64,000 bases of DNA, from positions 115,004-179,003 of the forward strand of contig NZ_JANUGX010000009.1 in assembly GCF_024753245.1 (NCBI RefSeq), read 5' to 3'. This DNA is from Massilia norwichensis. Its GTDB lineage: Bacteria; Pseudomonadota; Gammaproteobacteria; Burkholderiales; Burkholderiaceae_D. Numbering within the stretch: position 1 is the first letter of the stretch; the number at the start of each line of letters is the position of its first letter. A model generated the notes under the pieces. That model did not search any database. It saw nothing but the letters and a program-made list of their open reading frames with translations, and was not told the origin of the DNA. Shown piece by piece: positions 50,246-61,286 of the stretch. The position numbers and the translations under genes were made by a program.

Positions 50246-51243
50246 GGCGCTGCCGCCTTGCGCGGCGGCAGCGGCGCCTCCTCAGGCACCAGCCCTTCGC
50301 TGCGCAGCTCTTCCCAGAACGCGGCGGGGATCTCGGTGTGCATCAGGGTGGCGTTGCGGCGCAGGTGCGCCGGGCTGCTGGCGCCGGGGATGGTGGCCGC
50401 CGCCACCGGATGCGCGAGGCCGAACTGCAGCGCGGCCGCGGCCAGGTCGACGTGGTGGCGGCTGGCCACCTGGCGCAGGCGCTCGCGTTGCGCGTGCTGC
50501 TCCGGCTTGGCAGGCTGGTAGTCGTAATGCTCGCCGCCGGCCAGGAAGCCGGAGTTGAAGGGGCCGCCCAGCACCACGTGGGCGCCGCGCTGAGCGCACA
50601 GCGGGAACAGTTCCTGGAGCGGGGTGGTTTCCATCAGCGTGTAGCGCCCCGCCAGCAGGAAGATGTCCGGGTCGGAATCGCGCAGCGCGCGCAGGCAGGG
50701 CTCGACCGTGTTCACGCCCAGGCCCCAGCCCTTGACGATCCCTTCTTCCCGCAGCTTGACCATGCCTTCGAAGGCGCCGCCCTTGCCGGCCGCGATCCGG
50801 TAGTAGTGCTCGAACTCGCTGCCGAACATGTCGGGCGAGAGGTCGTGCACGTAGACGATGTCGATGTAGCCGAGCGCCAGGCGCTGCAGGCTGTCCTCGA
50901 CCGAGCGGCGCACGCCGTCCGCGGTGTAGTCGATCACGCGCTTGAAGGGCAGGGCGCCGACGAAGGGCGCTTCGATCTCGCCCGGCAGGTGCGGCGCCAG
51001 CAGGCGGCCGACCTTGGTCGACAGCGTGTACTCGTCGCGCGGACGACGGCGCAGGGCCTGGCCGAAGCGGTGCTCGGACAGGCCGGCGCCGTAGTGCGGC
51101 GCGGTGTCGAAGTAGCGGATGCCGGCTTCCCAGGCAGCATCGACGGTGCCGATGGCCGCTTCGTCGCTGGTGCTGTGGTACATGTCGCCCAGCCCGGTGC
51201 CGCCCAGGCCCAGGCGCGTGATCGGTTGGTAGCGCTGGTTCAC
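50242..51243 (-). CDS. Aldo/keto reductase
   Basis: This 333-residue (alpha/beta)8 NADP(H) oxidoreductase has the catalytic Asp and Tyr in 'GIRYFDTAPHYGAGLSEHRFGQAL' (about 41-64), Lys in 'LSTKVGRLL', and His in 'IVYVHDLS'. The C-terminal 'GASSPAHLRRN' binds the cofactor phosphate. The sequence type is close to D-threo-aldose 1-dehydrogenase (fucose dehydrogenase) and pyridoxal 4-dehydrogenase branches, so a sugar or pyridoxal substrate is plausible. It overlaps the end of hipA by 4 bases in convergent orientation. Confidence 0.92.
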   Translation of the reverse strand: MNQRYQPITRLGLGGTGLGDMYHSTSDEAAIGTVDAAWEAGIRYFDTAPHYGAGLSEHRFGQALRRRPRDEYTLSTKVGRLLAPHLPGEIEAPFVGALPFKRVIDYTADGVRRSVEDSLQRLALGYIDIVYVHDLSPDMFGSEFEHYYRIAAGKGGAFEGMVKLREEGIVKGWGLGVNTVEPCLRALRDSDPDIFLLAGRYTLMETTPLQELFPLCAQRGAHVVLGGPFNSGFLAGGEHYDYQPAKPEQHAQRERLRQVASRHHVDLAAAALQFGLAHPVAAATIPGASSPAHLRRNATLMHTEIPAAFWEELRSEGLVPEEAPLPPRKAAAP

Positions 51244-51434
51244 GGTGGATCCTTTCTCGTTCGTTGGTCGAGAAGCATGCTACACCGCGCAGCCGAGCCT
51301 CGGCGCCGGGCTGTGGCGCGGCCTGGAAGTACAATAGAATCGCGTAAGGCTCAGTTTGCTGGTCATGAAACATCCAGATGTCCCCTCGATTCGTCGAAAG
51401 CGGAACGGATAATCTTGAAACCGGAGGACGGAAA

Positions 51435-52907
51435 TTGCTTTTCAATACCTTTGCATTTTTCCTTGTCTTCCTCCCCATTTCGCTGGCGGCCTACTTCCTG
51501 ATCTCGCGCAGGAATCTACGGGCATCGATCGTATTCCTCCTTCTTGCGTCGACGGTTTTCTATAGTTACTGGGATTGGCATTATCTGCCCTTGCTGGTGC
51601 TGTCGATTGTCTGCAATTTTACGGTTGGCAAAAAAATTGTCGCCAACCGCCGATTGCAGCTGGCATCCGGCGCGCGCGCCTGGCTCATCGCAGGGCTGGT
51701 ATTCAATCTTTCGCTACTGCTGTTCTTTAAATACGCGAATTTCATCGTCCTGAATGTCATGCATTTCTCCGGCGTGGAGTTTGCATGGAAGAACGTTGAG
51801 CTGCCAATCGGCATCTCATTCTTTACCTTCACCCAGATCGCCTATCTGGTCGATTGTTTTCAAGGGAAGGTGGACGAGACGCGGCCGGAAAGCTACGGCT
51901 TGTTCGTGACGTATTTTCCGCATTTGATCGCGGGGCCGATCCTGCACCACAAGGAGATGATTCCGCAATTCGATGCGCCGCAAACGCATCTCTTCAGCAA
52001 GGGGCGGCTCACGGTCGGCATGGCGTTTTTCACGATCGGCCTGTTCAAGAAAGTCGTCATTGCCGATGGCGTGGCCAGATTCGTCGCGCCGGTATTCGAC
52101 CTGCATCATGCGGAGCTGACCCAGCTTGAAGCCTGGGCTGGCGCTTTGTCTTACACCTTCCAGCTTTATTTCGATTTTTCCGCCTACTCCGACATGGCTT
52201 ACGGCTTGTCTTACATGTTCGGAATTATTCTTCCCATTAACTTCTTCTCGCCCTACAAAGCGTCTTCCATCATCGACTTCTGGCGGCGCTGGCATATCAC
52301 GCTGTCGACCTTCCTGCGCGACTATCTCTATATTCCGCTGGGCGGCAATCGCAAGGGGAGATTCCAGCGTTACCTGAATCTGCTGATCACGATGCTGCTG
52401 GGCGGACTATGGCATGGGGCGAACTGGACCTTTATCGTATGGGGCGGCCTGCATGGCTGCTATCTGATGCTGAACCATGCGTTGCGCCATCTCCTCGGGG
52501 AGCGGGGCGGCCTGCTCCGCACGGTGCTCGGCTTGCTGGCCACCTGGCTGGCGGTCGTCGTGGCCTGGGTGGTGTTCCGTGCCAATTCGCTCGAGATAGC
52601 ACTCAATGTGCTGGAGGCCATGTGGCATGGTACGGCCGCCGACAGCGCAAGCCAGGCCATGCTCGGCAGCGATCGCATCATGCCGATGCAGGCATGCTGG
52701 CTGTGGGTGGCTGGCTGCGCCGCCATCGCCCTGTTGCTGCCGAACGCCTATCAGATGCTCGGGCGCGGTGCGCTGCCCGATCTGGAACGCCGATGCAGTG
52801 GTCCCCGCGGCGGCATGCTGTTTGGCGCGCTGCTGGGGCTGGCCTTGTTCCTGTTGGCGATCACTGAAACCCGGGGTGTCTCCGAATTCCTCTACTTTAA
52901 TTTTTGA
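51435..52907 (+). CDS. MBOAT-family O-acyltransferase (AlgI-like)
   Basis: This 490-residue polytopic inner membrane protein matches the AlgI/PatA group that moves acetyl groups across the membrane for polysaccharide O-acetylation. Recognisable parts are 'PIGISFFTFTQIAYLVDCFQG', 'SIIDFWRRWHITLSTFLRDYLYIPLGGNRKG' and the catalytic His in 'GGLWHGANWTFIVWGGLHG'. The start is probably TTG at 51435, seven bases after GGAGG, giving 'MLFNTFAFFLVFLP' as in AlgI. An ATG at 51378 would add 19 polar residues. It is followed after 4 bases by an SGNH-type protein that likely receives the acetyl group. Confidence 0.9.
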   Translation: MLFNTFAFFLVFLPISLAAYFLISRRNLRASIVFLLLASTVFYSYWDWHYLPLLVLSIVCNFTVGKKIVANRRLQLASGARAWLIAGLVFNLSLLLFFKYANFIVLNVMHFSGVEFAWKNVELPIGISFFTFTQIAYLVDCFQGKVDETRPESYGLFVTYFPHLIAGPILHHKEMIPQFDAPQTHLFSKGRLTVGMAFFTIGLFKKVVIADGVARFVAPVFDLHHAELTQLEAWAGALSYTFQLYFDFSAYSDMAYGLSYMFGIILPINFFSPYKASSIIDFWRRWHITLSTFLRDYLYIPLGGNRKGRFQRYLNLLITMLLGGLWHGANWTFIVWGGLHGCYLMLNHALRHLLGERGGLLRTVLGLLATWLAVVVAWVVFRANSLEIALNVLEAMWHGTAADSASQAMLGSDRIMPMQACWLWVAGCAAIALLLPNAYQMLGRGALPDLERRCSGPRGGMLFGALLGLALFLLAITETRGVSEFLYFNF

Positions 52908-52911
52908 TGCC

Positions 52912-53940
52912 ATGAGATTTCTGCTCTACGCTGCGATCGGCCTGGGCATCGCCCTGCTCGGGATCGGGGCCGCCCTGCATTTCCTGCCGGTGAATTCGGG
53001 CATCCGCATGGAAAACACCAATGCGGAAACGCCATATGCCCGTTACCTGGCGCGACAACCCTACCTGTACTCGGCCGGTTGGGGAATGGAGAACGCCCGG
53101 CATGGCATCACCAACCGGCAGGGCTTCAGCAATTCCCGGGATTTCACGGACGATGCCAATGCCCTCGTCATCGGCGACAGCTTCATCGAAAGCTTCATGA
53201 ACGATTACCCGGATACGGTGCAGGGCCAACTCGACGCCGCTCTCGGCAAGGTCTATGCGCCGGCCGCTTCGGGAAACGGCCTGGCGGATGCATTGCAGAT
53301 TGCACGCCATTTTCTTCCGACGACGCACGCAAAAGTCGTCGTGATTTTTGTGGAGCCTTCCGATCTGGTGGGCATCGATGGGCCGGCCACCGGCGGACAT
53401 AATGCCTTCGTCATCGAGGGGAATACGGTGAGCGTGCGCCATACGCCTTATGTCGAATCGCGGGCCAAAGAGACGGTCCTGAAGTCCGCCTTGCTGAGGT
53501 ATGCCTATTACAACCTGAAATTCCCGCAGTGGTTCCAGATGCGAAACGCGCCAATGCCGGATGCCAGCACTGGCGACACGGCGGCGCTGGCCGCGCACCG
53601 TGCCCGGCGCGAGCTGGCCCTGGGGTATTTGATGGAAGAGCTGGCGACGTTGCGGAAGCAGTACGGTACGCGCTTTGTGTTCCTGGTCGACGGCGACCGC
53701 GGCGCCATTTACGCGCCCGGCAAATACCCGCCCACCTGGCCGGGCGACGAACGCCAGGCTTTACTGCGGCATATCCGGAGCCGGGGTTTCGGGCTGGTCG
53801 ACATGCAGCCGATCTTCGCGCAGCACTGGCGCGTGTACCGGGAAAGAATGGATTTCCTGCCGATGGATGGGCACTGGAACAAAGTGGGCCACCATCTTGC
53901 GGCCGAGGGCGTGCTCGCCGAACTCGCGCCGCGGAAATAG
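52912..53940 (+). CDS. SGNH hydrolase-like acetyltransferase partner (AlgJ/AlgX-like)
   Basis: This 342-residue protein has an N-terminal signal/anchor ('FLLYAAIGLGIALLGIGAAL', about 3-22) and a periplasmic SGNH domain. Block I is 'LVIGDSFIESF' with the nucleophile Ser near residue 87, and the C-terminal block is 'DGHWNKVGHHLAAEGV' with Asp and His (D-x-x-...-H as in AlgX/AlgJ). It lies 4 bases after the MBOAT gene, so the two should form a transmembrane O-acetylation module for an exported glycan. ATG at 52912 was chosen as it precedes the anchor. No polymerase or other polysaccharide gene is nearby. Confidence 0.85.
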   Translation: MRFLLYAAIGLGIALLGIGAALHFLPVNSGIRMENTNAETPYARYLARQPYLYSAGWGMENARHGITNRQGFSNSRDFTDDANALVIGDSFIESFMNDYPDTVQGQLDAALGKVYAPAASGNGLADALQIARHFLPTTHAKVVVIFVEPSDLVGIDGPATGGHNAFVIEGNTVSVRHTPYVESRAKETVLKSALLRYAYYNLKFPQWFQMRNAPMPDASTGDTAALAAHRARRELALGYLMEELATLRKQYGTRFVFLVDGDRGAIYAPGKYPPTWPGDERQALLRHIRSRGFGLVDMQPIFAQHWRVYRERMDFLPMDGHWNKVGHHLAAEGVLAELAPRK

Positions 53941-53943
53941 GCG

Positions 53944-56841
53944 TCAGCGCAGGAGTTTCAGGCCCGGCGGCAGCGCGTCGCCGAACATGCGCGTGGTGCT
54001 GGCCTGGTCCAGCTCGACCACCTCGCGCACCATCGCCGCCCAGCTGGCGGGTGCGCCGCTGGCGGCCAGCTTGTGCAGCACCTGCTGGCGCAAGGCGTCG
54101 CCGCTCATTTCGTTCCCAATATCGCGCGAGCGGTCGCCGGTCTTGCGCGCGATGTGGGCCGCGGCAAAGCCGGCCGGCTCGATGCGCCGCCAGTCCAGCT
54201 GCAGCAGGCTCTCCAGCCAGCGCTCGGCGGCTTCGATGGTCGCCACTTCATGTGCACTCGATTGCAGCGACTGGCGCGCGCCGACCCGGGCCAGCGCCCA
54301 CAGATAGCGCGCATAGGTGGCGGCGGTCTTCGGATCGGGTTTGGGCATGGCGGGGATCGCCATGATTTGTCCCAGCATCCAGTCGCCGATTTCGACCTTG
54401 TAGGCGGAAGGGATGCGTTCGAGCGAGGCGCCCAGGCGCAGCATGTCGTCCTCGCTGCCGTCGACCAGGGTGACGGGACGCTTCGCACGGTCGGCGGGGT
54501 CGGCCTGCAGGTTGAAGGCGAAGTCGTCGAGCAGGCGCAGCTGCGACTCGGTCGAGAGGCCGCCGGCCACGCGGCGCCACAGAGTCCACCACTCGGCGCG
54601 TACCTGGCTGTCCTTGTGGTACTGGACGCCGGTCTCGAACAGGGCCCACAGCTGCTCGATGCGCCAGCCATCGAGCGGATCGCCGAAGCCGGGACGCAGG
54701 CACCAGCCGGCCAGGTTCAGCCACACGCGTTCGTGTTCGGCGGAGCGGCGGCGGCCTTTGGCGCGCTCCATCAGCGCGTCGAACAGGCGGCGCAGCAGCG
54801 GCGTGGTCCATTGCTCGCGCGCGCCGAGCAGGTGCTCGAGCGAGCCGCGCAGCTGGCGCACTTCGCGGCTTTCGACCTGCTGGTTGCGGCTGCCGAAGAT
54901 GCGGTCGATGCGCTGCAGGGCGTCCGTCAGGCGCGGCGGCAGGGCGGCGTCGGCATCTTCGTCCTGTGTCTCGTCTTCCGCGCCGCGCAGTTGAAACTCC
55001 AGCTTCCAGCGCTGGCCGCTGCCGTCTTCGGCCACGCAATGCACTTCCAGCGTGCCGACCTCGGACAGCGAGGCCGCCAGCTGCACCGGCATCTCGGTTT
55101 TCTTTTCCGAGCCCGTGCCGGCCGTCTGTGCGCGCAGCACGGTGGCGATGGCCGGCAGGCGCACGACGTCCGCCGGGTCCAGGTCGATCAGTTGGCCGGG
55201 CAGCGGCGGCGCGCCTTGCGGATCGGCGGTCGTCGACACCAGGTGGAAGCGCACCGGCCTTCCCAGACGCAGGCCGAAGCTGCGCTCCAGCAGGCGCACC
55301 TCGACGCCGGGCTTTTCGCCGCGCGGCAGCAGACAGACCGTCTTGAGCATGCCGCCGCCGGGCGCATCGTCGAGCAGCAGGAAATAGCTGCGCGCCGAGC
55401 CGCTTTCGATGCCGGGTGCCAGGCCCTGGCGGGCCAGCGAATAGGCGACCGCGCCGCGCGCGACGGCAACGTCGGGGTCGCGGTTGTGCAGCACCCGGAT
55501 CGGTTCTCCACGCCAGGCGGACAGGGTGTCGGCCAGGCGCGCGGCCAGGGCGGCGCCGCGGAACACGCCGCCGTTCAGCAGCAGCGTGTCCGGCACCGGC
55601 AGGCTGCCGTCGTCTTCGATGCCGAGCGCTTCGCGGGCGGCGCCGGCATGCTGGCGCAGGAAGTCGGCCAGGTGGCGCGTGATGGCCGGATCGCTGGCGT
55701 AGGGCAGGCCGAATTCGACGATGCCGGCGCGCGCGCGCTTCGCGCCTTCCTGGCTGGGGTTGAGCGGGAAGAAGCCGTCCAGCACGATCTGCCGAACGTC
55801 TTCGCGTGTGAGCGCGACGGTGCGGCTGGCGCCGATCAGGCGCGAGCCTGTGCCCAGCAGGGTCACGTTGACCTGCTCCGGCGCATCGGCGGCCAGCAGC
55901 TGCTCCTTGGCGGCGCGGCAACGCTCCGTCAGCTGGGCCAGGCGGGCTGCCGACAGGCGTGCCGGTGGCGCCTGTCCATCCTGCCCGCCGCCGTGGGCAC
56001 CGTCTTGGGCACCGAGGCGCGCTTCGGCCAGGTGGGCCAGCGCCAGGTCCATGTTGTCGCCGCCGAGGATCAGGTGGTTGCCGACGCCGATGCGGGTGAG
56101 CCTGGGCTGGGCGTCTTCCAGCTCGACCTTGACCAGGCTGAAATCGGTGGTGCCGCCGCCGACGTCGGCCACCAGCACCAGGCGCGATGCCGCCAGCTCC
56201 CCGGCGAGCCGGTCGCGGTGGCGCTGCAGCCAGTCATACAGCGCGGCCTGCGGCTCTTCCAGCAGCCGCAAGGAGGGCAGGCCGGCCAGGCGTGCCGCTT
56301 CCAGCGTGAGGGCGCGCGCGCCTTCGTCGAAGGAAGCGGGCACGGTCAGGACCAGGTCCTGGCGTTCCAGCGGCTGGCCCGGATGGCGCGCATTCCAGGC
56401 CGCGCGCAGATAGGCCAGGTAGCTGGCGCTGGCCGCCAGCGGCGAGATCTTCGGCACCTCGTCCGGCGCGCCCCAGGGCAGGATGGGGGCGGTACGGTCG
56501 ACGCCGTGGTGGGACAGCCAGCTCTTGGCAGATGCAACTAATCGACCAGGCGTGGCCGCACCCAGGAGGCGCGCAAGCCGGCCGACCACGGCATCCTGCA
56601 CGCCGGTCGGGTCTTGCGTATGCCAGGGCAGTTGCAGCGCACCGGCCGCCAGTTCGCCCGGCGCCGGGTGGTAGCGGGCGGAAGGAAGGAGCGGCGCGGG
56701 CGCGACTTCACCCGGCGCCACCAACTGCTCGATGGCGAAGGTCTCGACCTCCTGCGAACCCGGCGCGGCATAGGCCAGCACCGTATTCGTGGTGCCGAGG
56801 TCGATGCCGACCAGCCAGGCCGGCGCTGCCGATGTGCCCAC
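53944..56841 (-). CDS. Large divergent Hsp70 protein
   Basis: This 965-residue Hsp70-type ATPase is much longer than DnaK (638). The nucleotide-binding domain is clear: 'GIDLGTTNT' (12-20), 'LLEEPQAALYDWL' and 'LVADVGGGTTDFSL' (phosphate 2 loop), then 'NHLILGGDNMDLALAH' and 'LLLNGGVFRGAALAARL'. After the ATPase domain (ending about residue 450) comes a beta-rich part and then about 350 residues of helical sequence with no DnaK substrate-binding signature. The protein resembles YegD/HscC-like paralogues. It is the last gene of a DUF2760-Hsp70-Hsp70 run, 7 bases after the second Hsp70. No DnaJ or GrpE gene is nearby. Confidence 0.88.
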   Translation of the reverse strand: MGTSAAPAWLVGIDLGTTNTVLAYAAPGSQEVETFAIEQLVAPGEVAPAPLLPSARYHPAPGELAAGALQLPWHTQDPTGVQDAVVGRLARLLGAATPGRLVASAKSWLSHHGVDRTAPILPWGAPDEVPKISPLAASASYLAYLRAAWNARHPGQPLERQDLVLTVPASFDEGARALTLEAARLAGLPSLRLLEEPQAALYDWLQRHRDRLAGELAASRLVLVADVGGGTTDFSLVKVELEDAQPRLTRIGVGNHLILGGDNMDLALAHLAEARLGAQDGAHGGGQDGQAPPARLSAARLAQLTERCRAAKEQLLAADAPEQVNVTLLGTGSRLIGASRTVALTREDVRQIVLDGFFPLNPSQEGAKRARAGIVEFGLPYASDPAITRHLADFLRQHAGAAREALGIEDDGSLPVPDTLLLNGGVFRGAALAARLADTLSAWRGEPIRVLHNRDPDVAVARGAVAYSLARQGLAPGIESGSARSYFLLLDDAPGGGMLKTVCLLPRGEKPGVEVRLLERSFGLRLGRPVRFHLVSTTADPQGAPPLPGQLIDLDPADVVRLPAIATVLRAQTAGTGSEKKTEMPVQLAASLSEVGTLEVHCVAEDGSGQRWKLEFQLRGAEDETQDEDADAALPPRLTDALQRIDRIFGSRNQQVESREVRQLRGSLEHLLGAREQWTTPLLRRLFDALMERAKGRRRSAEHERVWLNLAGWCLRPGFGDPLDGWRIEQLWALFETGVQYHKDSQVRAEWWTLWRRVAGGLSTESQLRLLDDFAFNLQADPADRAKRPVTLVDGSEDDMLRLGASLERIPSAYKVEIGDWMLGQIMAIPAMPKPDPKTAATYARYLWALARVGARQSLQSSAHEVATIEAAERWLESLLQLDWRRIEPAGFAAAHIARKTGDRSRDIGNEMSGDALRQQVLHKLAASGAPASWAAMVREVVELDQASTTRMFGDALPPGLKLLR

Positions 56842-56848
56842 GCGCGTT

Positions 56849-58707
<1,859 letters not shown>

Positions 58708-58711
<4 letters not shown>

Positions 58712-59304
58712 AGTTCCACCTCCGCCGGGGCGATGACGCTGGCGTCGTGCTTGTCGGCCAACTGCGGCAGGCTCACTTTCGATGCGCGCCAGCCGCGGTG
58801 GCTCAGGGTGCCGGTGAAGGGCGCCTTGCCGACCACGTTGCCGGTCAGGCGCACGCTGGCGGCGTCGAAGCCTTCCGGCAGGGTCACGCGCGCGCCTTCG
58901 AGCTCGCTGCGCACCGGTTCGATCGTGAAGTGCTCGCGCAGCACGCGCGCGCAGCCTTCGTGCACGACGCGCGCGGCGGCGCCGATGTCGGCATCGCTGT
59001 AGACGGTGATGTTTTCGTTGGCGAAGTCGATCAGGCGCGCTTCACGCTGCAGCAGCGACAGCAGCTGCAGGGCGGCGTCGGGCGTTGCCACGCGCAGCGG
59101 CGCCGGGGCCGGCGCAGGTGCGGGAGCCGGCGCGGGAGCCGGGGCAGGCGCCGGAGGCGCTACGGGCGCGGGTGCGGCGACAGGGCCGATCTGGTCATCG
59201 CGCACGCGCGCGGCGAATTCGGCATCGCCGGCGGTCTTGAAGAAGGCGCCGAAGGCGAGGGAAAGCCGGCTCCAGAAGGAGGGCAGGTTGGTCGGTTGGC
59301 TCAT
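58708..59304 (-). CDS. DUF2760 protein, first gene of the Hsp70 operon
   Basis: This 198-residue protein begins with a short hydrophobic/aromatic helix 'FWSRLSLAFGAFFKTAGDAEFAARV', then a Pro/Ala repeat linker (about residues 42-70), then a compact domain ('ALQLLSLLQREARLIDFANENITVYSDADIGAAARVVHEGCARVLREHF') that matches DUF2760. I recall DUF2760 genes next to such Hsp70 pairs in other Burkholderiales. It could be a targeting or co-chaperone factor for the two ATPases (inference). The end is coupled to the following Hsp70 by ATGA. Confidence 0.85.
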
Positions 59305-59379
59305 GTTCTTGTGTTGTCCGGTCCATGAAAGCGCGCATGATACCAGTTAGGCAAACATCGATGGCGCGATGCAGCGGCG

Positions 59380-59841
59380 TCAGATGGCGGGATCGCCCGC
59401 CGGCGCGGCATCGGCGGCCGGCGCCGGGCTCCCGGCGGCACGGGCCAGCAGCGCCCGCGCATACGCGTCGAAATCGTCGAGCCCGCGCTTGATGATGGTG
59501 ACCAGGGCCGGGAGCGGCGCGGCCTGGTAATCCCATTCGGCGCGGCAGAACTCGCCGGTGCGCTTGAGGTCCTCGCCCAGGGCGGGGTCCAGCCAGCCGT
59601 TTTCCGCGAGCAGCGAGATCACTTCGCGTTCGTCGTGCGCCGGGCCCATGCCGGCCTGGGCCAGCACGTAATCGCCCATTTCCACCGCCGCTTCCCAGGC
59701 GCGGATCACGTTCAGCGTGGCCGCGTCCTGGCGCGTGATGTCGCCGACGAAGGTGGTCGGGTCCTTCTCGTACTCGTCGCGGGCACGCTTGATGCAGCGC
59801 TCGATGGTGCCCGTCTTGCTGACCAGCAGATCCTTGTCCAT
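59380..59841 (-). CDS. HepT-like (DUF86) protein with degenerate active site
   Basis: This 153-residue helical protein aligns by eye with the YutE/HepT (DUF86) family: 'TIERCIKRARDEYEKDPTTF', 'TRQDAATLNVIRAWEAAVEMGDYVLA', 'DEREVISLLAENGWLD' and 'GLDDFDAYARALL'. The RNase motif of HepT, R-x4-H-x-Y, corresponds to 'CRAEWDYQ': the Tyr remains but the His is Trp. No MNT nucleotidyltransferase partner is adjacent. An Ala/Pro tail ends the protein. It starts after AAGGAAA and lies 75 bases upstream of the DUF2760-Hsp70 operon on the same strand, so it may be transcribed with it. Confidence 0.72.
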   Translation of the reverse strand: MDKDLLVSKTGTIERCIKRARDEYEKDPTTFVGDITRQDAATLNVIRAWEAAVEMGDYVLAQAGMGPAHDEREVISLLAENGWLDPALGEDLKRTGEFCRAEWDYQAAPLPALVTIIKRGLDDFDAYARALLARAAGSPAPAADAAPAGDPAI

Positions 59842-59871
59842 CGCGGTTTCCTTGTCGTGTGGGTCTTTACG

Positions 59872-61122
59872 TTACAACAGGAACATGATGGCCGCCGCAC
59901 AGGTGGGTCCGAGCGCCCCCAGCAGCAGCCAGACGGCGCCGATCGACTCGTCGGCGAAGCCGTGGCGCAGCAGGGCCGCGCCGGCCGGGTTCGGGGCGTT
60001 GGCGATCACGGTCAGGCCGCCGCCGCCCACCGCGCCGGCCATCAGCATGTATTTCTCGTGCTCGGACAGGCCGGTGATCAGCGAGCCGAGGTAGGTCAGG
60101 GCGGCGTTGTCCGTCACCGCCGTCAGGCCGAGGGCGCCGAAGAACAGGGCGGTCGGGCCGAGGCTGGAGACGATCGGCTGCAGCCACCACTGCTGCAGGC
60201 CGCCCAGCACCACCAGCCCGGCCAGGAAGAAGCCGACCAGCAGGCCCTCCTTCAGGATCAGCGGCGACTGGTAGCGGTCGTAGGCCTGGGTAAAGCCGAG
60301 GAACAGCAGGAACAGGCCGAGGAACAGCACCGGATGGTGGGCCAGCAGCACCACCGCGGCCAGGAAGGCCAGGTGGATCAGGACCACCAGCGGCGGCACC
60401 GGCGCCGTTTCGCCCTCGACGGACGCGTCGAGCTGGCGCAGGTGCGAGCGCAGCAGGAAGACGATGACGGTGGCGTTGAACAGCACCGCGATCAGGGCGC
60501 GCCAGCCGAAATGCAGCAGCATGTAGGCGCTGTCCCAGCCCCAGGTCCCGGCCACCATCAGCACCGGCGGCGCGGCATAGGAGGTCAGGGTGCCGCCGAT
60601 CGAGACGTTCACGAACAGTACGCCCAGCGCACCGTACTTGAGCCATTCGGGCATGCCCTGGCGGAACACGGTCGGCGCCAGCATCAGCGCGGCCAGCGTC
60701 ATCGCGGCCGGTTCGGTGATCAGGGAGCCGGCCAGCGGTACCAGGGCCAGCGCCAGCCAGGCCTGCGCCACTTCGGAGCGGACCGGGGCCAGGCGCGCGA
60801 TGACGCGCAGCAGCCCGCGCGCCGCTTCCAGTACGGGACGCGAGGCGGCCACCACCATCACCACGAACACGAACAGCGGCTCGGTGTAGTGGCGCGACTC
60901 GGCATAGTCGACCGCCGCCGCGCCGCCCTCGACCAGGGCCATGAAGATCATCAGCACGAAGGCCCAGAAGCCGAACACGACTTCGACCTCGCCCAGCAGG
61001 TGGAACAGGCCGGCGTGACGCGGATGGCGGTGCGCCAGCACTTCGAACATGTGGGTGGAGAAGGTGTGAAGCAGGGCCAGGACGAACAGGACCAGGCCGA
61101 TGGTTTGCATGGTCGTGGTCAT
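59872..61122 (-). CDS. Putative Na+/H+ antiporter (PF07399-type)
   Basis: This 416-residue polytopic membrane protein has about ten to eleven hydrophobic segments. It resembles the uncharacterised group annotated as putative Na+/H+ antiporter: N-terminal 'THMFEVLAHRHPRHAGLFHLLGEVEVVFGFWAF', then 'LITEPAAMTLAALMLAP' and 'TAVTDNAALTYLGSLI'. The C-terminal repeat 'GGGGLTVIANAPNPAGAALL' mirrors the ion-transporter superfamily hairpin. Substrate is not proven. Its stop lies 30 bases upstream of the DUF86 gene on the same strand. A 12-bp palindrome sits upstream of its start. Confidence 0.85.
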   Translation of the reverse strand: MTTTMQTIGLVLFVLALLHTFSTHMFEVLAHRHPRHAGLFHLLGEVEVVFGFWAFVLMIFMALVEGGAAAVDYAESRHYTEPLFVFVVMVVAASRPVLEAARGLLRVIARLAPVRSEVAQAWLALALVPLAGSLITEPAAMTLAALMLAPTVFRQGMPEWLKYGALGVLFVNVSIGGTLTSYAAPPVLMVAGTWGWDSAYMLLHFGWRALIAVLFNATVIVFLLRSHLRQLDASVEGETAPVPPLVVLIHLAFLAAVVLLAHHPVLFLGLFLLFLGFTQAYDRYQSPLILKEGLLVGFFLAGLVVLGGLQQWWLQPIVSSLGPTALFFGALGLTAVTDNAALTYLGSLITGLSEHEKYMLMAGAVGGGGLTVIANAPNPAGAALLRHGFADESIGAVWLLLGALGPTCAAAIMFLL

Positions 61123-61159
61123 GGGCGGATTCCAGTGCAGGGGACGGTGTAGGACATTG

Positions 61160-61171
61160 TTTCGATCGAAA
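61160..61171. promoter_or_regulatory. Palindrome upstream of the antiporter gene
   Basis: TTTCGATCGAAA is a perfect 12-bp palindrome 38 bases upstream of the antiporter start, in the 164-base interval to the divergent GST gene. It may be an operator; nothing identifies the regulator. Confidence 0.3.
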
Positions 61172-61286
61172 ATGCGATAACGTCATGATAGCGCAGCGGA
61201 CCGGCTGAGGCCGCCAGGGCGATCGCGCGTCATATGGCCGCGTCCTTTGCTAGCATGGTCTGCCGACCAGCGAAGGAGATGAAGCC

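Noticed and set aside
54073..56541. 822-codon open frame on the plus strand
   Set aside because: Antisense to the 965-residue Hsp70 gene, whose ATPase motifs are clear.
59105..59175. GCGCCGGGGCCGGCGCAGG-like repeats as a possible CRISPR or tandem repeat locus
   Set aside because: These encode the Pro/Ala linker of the DUF2760 protein; the units are short, in frame and without spacers.
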